DNA of 64,000 nt from Cardiocondyla obscurior. Lineage: Eukaryota; Arthropoda; Insecta; Hymenoptera; Formicidae. Where the stretch lies: the NCBI RefSeq assembly GCF_019399895.1, contig NC_091871.1:6167001-6231000 (forward strand), written 5' to 3'. Under the pieces are notes generated by a model that had not been told where the DNA came from, ran no database searches, and worked only from the letters and a program-made list of their open reading frames with translations. The translations under genes and the position numbers were made by a program. Of the stretch, positions 56,723 through 64,000 are shown piece by piece; position 1 is the first letter of the stretch, and each line of letters begins with the position of its first letter.

Positions 56723-59700
56723 GTAAGTCGGCGATCGTGGGAGTGCATGGTGTGTAGCTGCGCGACAGAGACATCACGAATGCACTCGCCCGCCTCTATG
56801 CAGCCGGCCCACGGGTTCTCTTCCTTCCTGTATCGTCGATTATTTCTATCGCTGCGTACCATCACGTCTCTGCGAGACGTGACTGCGTTCTTCTCCGCGT
56901 TGCCGTAATATACTTTCCATATTTTACAATATATCGCGACGCGCGACACATACCTCGTGTCTTTATACGGCCATTGTTATTCAAATTCGTATTTCTATTT
57001 CGCTCTGTCACGCGTCCAGAACCTCGCACGGAGACACGCGGGAGGCCAATATTAAAAATCGCAGCCTCGTGTTTACAACGAGATCAAACCCTCTCGTCCG
57101 AGAACACTTTTATTGAAGCTCCGAGCTCTTTTAAGTGGCGTCGAATTATACATCCGTGAAAAAGTTTCTCTCCTTCCGTTCTCTAGCACAATTCTTAGAC
57201 TCAGTGGCAATAAAGTTATAAATGTAATAAAGCTGTAAAGAAAGCGCGGGATCGTATATCAGGGATGGTGTTTGCAGCGGAAATAAATGCGGATCAAATT
57301 TCCCGGCGAGCGAATTAAGGTTCGCGAAACATATTATAACTTTATAGCCCTATGCTCTTTATTACCTTCCTCCTGCAACTGGAGTACTTTTCTCGCGCTG
57401 ATTGAGAGGCCGCCGGCCTGTAAAATCCAACGGTCCGCGTCGGCCGGCGTGCCATTCCGCCGTTTCACGCTGAAATTTTACGAGAATCCGCGCGCACGCA
57501 CGTCGAACGATTCTCGCAACAAGAAACGCGGCGAAGGGAGAGAATCCGGATTACGATTTCGTTTTTCAAATCCGCGCGTGCTACGGAACCTGGTTCGCCG
57601 CCTTTCGCGCGCGTACGCAAAAATTCGCGGTTCAAAATCGAAAGCCCCGCAGCCGGGGGGCCGCGTATTCCCGGTGCCTCCCCCGATAAAAGTGGCCGTC
57701 GCAAAAATTGCCATCGAAATGAGCACTCTGCCGGAATATCGTCGAGAAATTATTCATCACATTTTCATCCATCTCTATAATTGATTGCGCCGCCAAATTC
57801 CCGGGATGAATTCTCCGGACGAGCGGCGGGTTCCAATATATCCCGGTTTAATTATTTCTGATGGATATCCTCTATAAAAACGCGTAACGAATTTTGTATT
57901 TTACGAGGCTCTGCAGTTTAATGTTAAACAAACGCGCGCGAACGTTTGTACGTTTATCGCGACGTTTATTGTCATCTACCGCCCTCTTCTCCTCCCCCTC
58001 TTTCCCCCTCATCCTCAATAGCTCGAGCGTGACTAGTGGATGCAACTGCGTTATGCATTACCGCGGCTTTACCCAAGCATACGTTGAATTGCATTCGTAC
58101 CGGAATGCGCAAGCTGACATTATTGTCTGAACGATCGTCGGAAGGCGGACTCGAAGCGCACGTACTCGCGATCGCCGCGGACGTACGACGAGGAGAATTG
58201 CGCAAGATGTCTCTTTAACGTCACGTTTGTAAACGGTAATTAGCGTGAGCTCGATATTTCTGGGGCGGGCAATTAGATCCGAGCGAGAGAGCGGCCTCGC
58301 AATCTGCGCCGACGGCCTCACGGTCCTCGAGGAGCGTGAATTTAAAATCTGTCGCAGGAACCGTCCAATAAAAACGGGACCGGGGTCTCTGAATGGCCGG
58401 CAAGGTTAATGCGATTGGATGATTGGCTCGATTAGCAAATTGGCCGTCGACGCACAGAACATTGGGATAAATGAGGATATGTCTACGCTGGGAACATGGT
58501 ACCGCGGCAAATTGATGGGAAGGGCTCGAGCGACAGTGCTGATGTCGCTGCTGATATATTATGAGCCGTGATTTTCGATAGCATTCGATAGCATCAACAC
58601 GTGCGTTAACGGTTCGTAAATCCGCGCGACTGACGCATGAAATCTTTGCCGAAGCTGTTAGAGGAAATTTTAATTAATCATTAATAATTATCTTCAATGC
58701 ACTCAAAGGATTATTAATCATATGTTAATAACATTCGTTTTATAACACTTTTTAATCTCCTTTCAAATTTTTGATTTTATTATTCGCCTTCTGCAAAATA
58801 CACAAAAGTATTTCTACTAATCACAGATATTCAAGTCAAATAATCGGAGGAAAATGGTAATCAATTTGAAAGGCATTAATATTAAACACTCGGATATTTC
58901 AAGAAAAGGCGGTCTATTTGACGCTTGAATTATTCCGGCCTCATTTGTCTCGTCAATATCCGTGGATATTACAGAATCGTCTCGGGAGGGCGGGTAATGT
59001 TTGTTTAATAATGTCGCGGGGATCGTGGAAAAATCGGAAACAGAGGCGCGTGCGATCGTTAACTCGAATCAAGCGAATCGATATAGCCGCCGCCGCATCT
59101 GGAAGATGAAGCGTTCCGTCGAGAGGACCAGGTCTCGGTGGCTTTTTCTGGCCCACCGGGGGTCTATAAAAGCATCGAAGGCGCGCATATCGATGCGTCA
59201 TCCGGTGCGACGTGGGTCGTATTTTCAAGTAGGCGTTCAGGCGCGACTTCCTAGCACGTGGGACGCCATAAGAAACGCCGCCGTTGCGCAAACGGCGCGT
59301 GTCCCCGCGCTGACGATGGGCTTTTTCTCGCCCCGTGGGTTATTACCATTGCCGGTTTTTCCCTCAGTTTTCCGCGCGAAAAGTACGCGCATTACGCGGC
59401 TTTTTGCGGGCAACGCGCCCGCGAACCGACGTCCGCGACAGCTGCGCGGATATTCGGCTTCCCGAACGAGTACTATATCTGGATATATCGCTTTGACGAG
59501 CTCCCGCTGGCCCGAATTAATCCATCGCAATCGACTTATAAATCCGCCGCTCGTCCGCGTAGAAATTAAATTCATCGAAGCAATTAAGACCATTGTAATA
59601 TCTGCAAAGGGTCGAATTTTGAATTTCAAGCGCGTTTGAAATTTAATTAAATGGGGAAGGAGGGGGATCTTTTTGAATCGCGCCGCGAGAAAGCACGTGC

Positions 59701-62700
59701 GGCTCAACATTCGCGGCCACTCTAATTAGATTTTGCTTCTTTCTTTATTTTTTTTCTTCTTTTTTTTTTTCTTGCAAGAAACAAGTAGCCAAGAGTTGCG
59801 CTCTCGCGAGATGAAAAGTTCTCGGAAGGATGGAAAAATTATTGCCGAAGAAAGTCGAGGCCGATCGCCTCGCGGTTTACGGATTTCGATCACTGTTTCA
59901 CGGCGATCGAGCCTTCAAGTCGACCTCAGCCGCGGACAATTCTTCACGTAATTCGTGCTCCTTCGAATTATATTCCCGGCGCGGCCGTAAATTTTCGAAT
60001 CGTAAACCATGCCGGGTGCACGTCCATAAAAAATTTAGCCACGCCACCCGCGGTCGTGACTTCACTCTCCGTGAGTGCCGTGAGTATCGCGCAGCTGTGC
60101 GACTTTTTATTCACAGTCCATGTTCACCGTCGACCATTCATTTCTCGGACCATCAGCGAGGACCGACCATTCGCCTCGGAAATGTTACCGGCACGCCCGA
60201 AGAATTCTCTCTTGCCCGAGACACGTTGCCGCGACCGTTCGCGAATTTCGCTTCTTCGTGAAACTCGACTTTTTTTCCCTCCCCGTTTGTATTTGCGGCG
60301 ATGGGGATTGCAATGCTCTTGGAAACAAACAATAATAAACACCCCGGGGTTGTTGTTTTTTTTTATTTATTTTTTTTACTCTGCGCAAACGATGGATTAT
60401 TGAGCGGCGGGATTGTCCAACGAATATTAAACGACGGATTGTCGATATTCCACGCGCGAGTTAAGTTTTACATACGCGTTAAGATTTATGAACCCGGACT
60501 GCGAGCAGTTAATACTCCGAAATTGCCGCGCGATGCATTATTGTTGCTGGATATTTAGCGCAAATAAATGATGTTTACTCATTAATTTTCAACAGAACCA
60601 ATATTGACTTTCATAGCAATGTACATCGGTCGCTAATGCTTGTCAAATATCTGTTACATGCATTACTTAATGTACCAACATTTCTTCGCGGTGCATATAT
60701 ATATGATTTCACAATTTTCCCACTGGAAAATATCAGTGTCACTAATTTTACAAAATATTAGCATTTCATGAGAATGCATTACGATTTATCGAGCTGCGCT
60801 CGTGCGCGTATAATCGGCAACCTGAAAATATTTCCACTTTGATATTATTATTACATTCAGAGCACATTGATGGGATTTTAAATTTAGATATCGTAGGTAC
60901 TCCCTTTTTCTCTCTCTCTCTCTCTCTCTCTTTTTCATCTGCAGTTTCCATCAAAATTTCTACCTTATCAAAATACCAATTTTACCTTTTGGCTCTTTAT
61001 TTTTTTTTAATCACGTAAGATTGTCCGGCGTACGTACCTATTACATTTTATATTTAAGAGCGGTATACTCAACAAAATGATATATCGCTGCAAAATAACA
61101 TCGTATAATTACACATCGGTTAATCAATTACCTTGATTTACGTGACGTGGGTTGTATTGCTATCTCTGTCGAAGATACGGTATACGTATATAGCGGGTCT
61201 TAGTATGCGTTTAAACCAAACGAGTGTATTTTTCGTGGCCGTAGTATTTTTTTGTTCTTTTTTTCTATTTTTTTTTTTTTTCACGCGAGGAGAGCGGAAT
61301 ATGTGTTTTCCGATGCGGAAAGCCGCGAAGTTGTTTACGCCGTTGTCCCGATTCGCGTCCGCGTTTTCCGCAGAGAGCATCGGGGGATAATGCACGATAT
61401 TTCCGGGGAAACTTCGCAACCCCGTATCCCTCTCATCGGAGTAACGACGCGAGTAGTGAAATTTCCATAGCGCGAATTAACGCGCTCCTCTGAACCGGAA
61501 ATGGATAACGAATCTGTTAAAATCGCGCGAGCCGCCGCCGCTTAGCGCAAACTTGATACACCGATTTAATCGCCGTTACGCGCGATCGACAAATCGCCGC
61601 GTCGGAGAAAAACACGCGCCATTGCCAGCGATAACAGGCGGTTAAGAGCTCGACAACGAGCAAACCCGCGAGAAAATTTAAAACAAAGCGAGATGAACAG
61701 TGGAAATCCAAAATAAATATCACCGTCCCGCTTCCGCGGAATTCAACGCTGTACCATTACTTTAAGCATTAATTAACATCATCAATCAGAATTCATTTTG
61801 CTTGATTATCACAAAATGCATACGCACGTGTAATTTTCGATGAATCGATAACGGCAATTTGCATATTTACGTATTCCAATATCGGGTACTTTTTTTCGAA
61901 AATTACCCGTCCGTGTGTTCAAGTCGAATGACGTGTTTCACGTAACGCGTATAGGGCGTTGCATAAAAAAAAATTAATTTATTTCCCAAGAGGGAGCTAA
62001 TTGTCCGCCGGGCTGCCGTTGACGTATCGCTTAATAAGGACTACGTCGGCGTGATGTAATTGAGCGGGAGAACAACTGTTTAGGTGGCCGGCGATCGCGG
62101 TGCATCGAACTGTCCGCCCTGCGGCTAAAAGCTTTCGACCTTGCACTCGGCGGAGAGAAATTTATTCATGCACACGCCGGGGAAGTTTTGTATGTACGCG
62201 AAACAGCTTCGCCCACACGTGAAACAGGTCACACCCATTTAATTTCGCGGTTTCTCTTCTTTCATCTCTCCTTCTCGGGTTTCTTCGCCCGTCGCTGTAA
62301 TCACCTCTGTCTTCCGCTCTCCATCCGCCACCCTTCCAGCCTCCCCGACGACGTGATGCGCGCACTTCCTCGTCTGGTCCTCATTATGCGCCATTTATCC
62401 TGCGCTCTCATCGGCTGAGAAAGCGCCTGAAAAGCGGCTGTCGCCTTTTTTTTTTCTCTCTTTTTCTTTTTTTTTCTTCCTCTCTTAACTCTTCATTGCA
62501 TAGTGTCAAATGGCGTGATCACGATTCTTGATCCCGAACGACGTTTAATATTAAAATATTTCTGACTCTGTAAAAAATATTTTCACGTGTTTTTTTTTTT
62601 TTTTTAATTATCTTAACATAATTATATTTGAAAAAGAGAAACATATTTATTAATATAAAATTTCAGGTGCATTTAATGTTTTAAGAAATCATATAAATAT

Positions 62701-64000
62701 TTCAATAGAAAGTACAGGAATCGATTGCTTCTTACGACATGAAATTCTTACTTTTCTCTCATGCGATTTAGAAGATTTCGCGTTAACATTGTGTGTGTAT
62801 GTGTGTCGATCGAGCAGATTAAACGGTCGCCATGTGTTTCGTGTACGAGTTCGAATACAAGTCACGTACGGGAGTCGACCACAACAAATGTAATTTTTCT
62901 TCACCGAAATTGTAATCGTTCCGGATCGAAACTCTCAATGATGCGATGCTATAATTATACCGCGAGTTAATTTTCCACAACGTTTTAGATTTAAACAAAT
63001 TAAAAAAGAAAGAAAAAAAAAAAAAGAAAAAAGAAAAGTTAAACGTAATAATAAATAAAAATAAATAAAGAGGATATTCCGTTAAATGGATTTGCGATAA
63101 ATAGATTGCGTTAAATTGTATATAAATTGCCGGGCTCGAATTCGAGAGGTAAATCCTTTATGTCGCTTCGACATGTTCAACTTTATCTCGCCGTTCCCTC
63201 GATGCGGGCATAATCGTCGCGCGTGGCGGAGAACTGAAATATCCCGCGTGCAATCTGTCGCGTCAGCTCTCGCGCAGTGAAATACTTGGCGTTCTCCTCG
63301 CATTCTTACGCGGAATGCGACTCGCGTACGCATACGAGAGAATCGCGGACAAGAACGACGGAGAAATAGGCAGAGATAGAGGGTGCGATGCATTAGAGCG
63401 TAGGTGAGCCTCGGCGTTTCTTGGCAATGTAAAACGATATTCTGCGCCAAATTTATTGGATACGGAGTCCGTGACCCGTTTTCGCTAATTCACCGGCATT
63501 CGCGTTATCGATTCGGGAAGGCCATCGGTATCAAAAGAAAATAAAAACGCATTACTCGTTACGTTTCTCATAAATCATATAAATTTTAATTGTTAAGATT
63601 TTTTATTATCTCGAAATTATTACTATTACGTTGCGGACTATTAGACGCGAGCTTGATATATTGTTCGCGTAAGTAAAGGCTGTTCGTAGAAGTAGGCAAC
63701 GGTGGGTCTCCCATGGCTACTCATAGTCCCGGATCAAAATCTATGGACGTCTTCGCTTGGGCTCGTGCCAACGTGTGCTCGCTCCCGCCTAGAACCGGCA
63801 TGAAAGTTGCGCTCCCGGTGCTCGATCAACGTCCTACATCGCCGATTATTCCCTCGTATAAGCACACATCCACGTGCAACGAATGGGAGGGGGGAGGGCA
63901 TTGGGCACGCGGTTATCGAATTACGTCAATTTTCCTATAGCTCCGCCGGCATTCGCGACATAACGACGCGGCGGGTGCAGCATCCCTCGCTCTCCTGAAT
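56723..64000 (+). other. Intron or intergenic tail of the window
   Basis: Mixed AT-rich and GC-rich intronic DNA to the window end. It holds a CT array at about 60910-60932, T runs (59744-59771, 61257-61281, 62591-62606) and an A-rich run at 63002-63040. The long frame at 59001-59639 begins at TTG rather than ATG and lacks any domain. A 75-codon ATG frame at 63713-63940 has a good start context (cccATGGct) but no recognisable product. Confidence 0.45.

Noticed and set aside
59001..59639. Longest late open frame, 212 codons, plus strand
   Set aside because: It begins at TTG, has its first ATG about 105 bases in, shows no domain, and overlaps an equally long frame on the minus strand in GC-rich DNA, as expected by chance.
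1..64000. Search by eye for tRNA, rRNA, CRISPR arrays, transposase or reverse transcriptase
   Set aside because: No cloverleaf with a GTTCRANNC-type T-loop in the right place, no regularly spaced repeats, and no recognisable enzyme motifs were seen. Small degenerate copies could still be missed without a database search.

Overview
The window is eukaryotic, from an insect and most likely a hymenopteran (an ant or a relative). The exons at the left edge are the 3' half of the muscle gene troponin I (wupA in Drosophila): the protein text matches insect TnI almost residue for residue, and every intron has GT..AG ends in a consistent phase. The hymenopteran guess rests on TnI being fused to a long Pro/Ala-rich 'troponin H' tail in the same gene, on CpG not being depleted in otherwise AT-rich DNA, and on short TTAGG-type runs. 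There is no bacterial-style gene content; nearly all long open frames here are chance frames in introns.

Layout. 1-12.5 kb, plus strand: troponin I. Exons at 901-944 and 1056-1197 encode the inhibitory, switch and mobile regions. After them the gene offers several 3' ends: (i) a terminal exon at 2485-2526 with its own polyadenylation signals; (ii) a standard terminal exon at 5399-5482 with a polyadenylation signal at 5877; (iii) an internal donor at 5438 inside that exon, in phase with four extension exons (7778-8012, 8199-8513, 10798-10953, 11642-11655) that add about 239 Pro/Ala/Glu/Gly residues. A possible 18-nt micro-exon (4628-4645) would fit between the constitutive part and the standard end. 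Nested in the intron at 8514-10797 is a set of well-formed minus-strand splice sites (about 8.65-9.55 kb) with a compact promoter-like region, and next to it a 288-bp tandem duplication in which each copy carries a minus-strand splice donor.

12.5-14.3 kb: intergenic, with a microsatellite and one of two inverted copies of a promoter-like repeat (TATA plus CCAAT box). 14.4-14.8 kb: a GC-rich, CpG-rich promoter and non-coding first exon of a second plus-strand gene, ending in a strong donor at 14793. The next well-supported exon is a 96-nt untranslated exon at 37510-37605, so the gene has a first intron of about 22.7 kb. Two weaker candidate exons follow (46825-46898, 56580-56722). The recognisable coding body of this gene must lie beyond the window, and I cannot name it.

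14.8-64 kb is therefore almost all intron: AT-rich, with many T/A homopolymers, several inverted repeats able to form hairpins, an old tandem duplication at 23.1-23.4 kb, and no transposase, reverse transcriptase, tRNA, rRNA or CRISPR that I can support.
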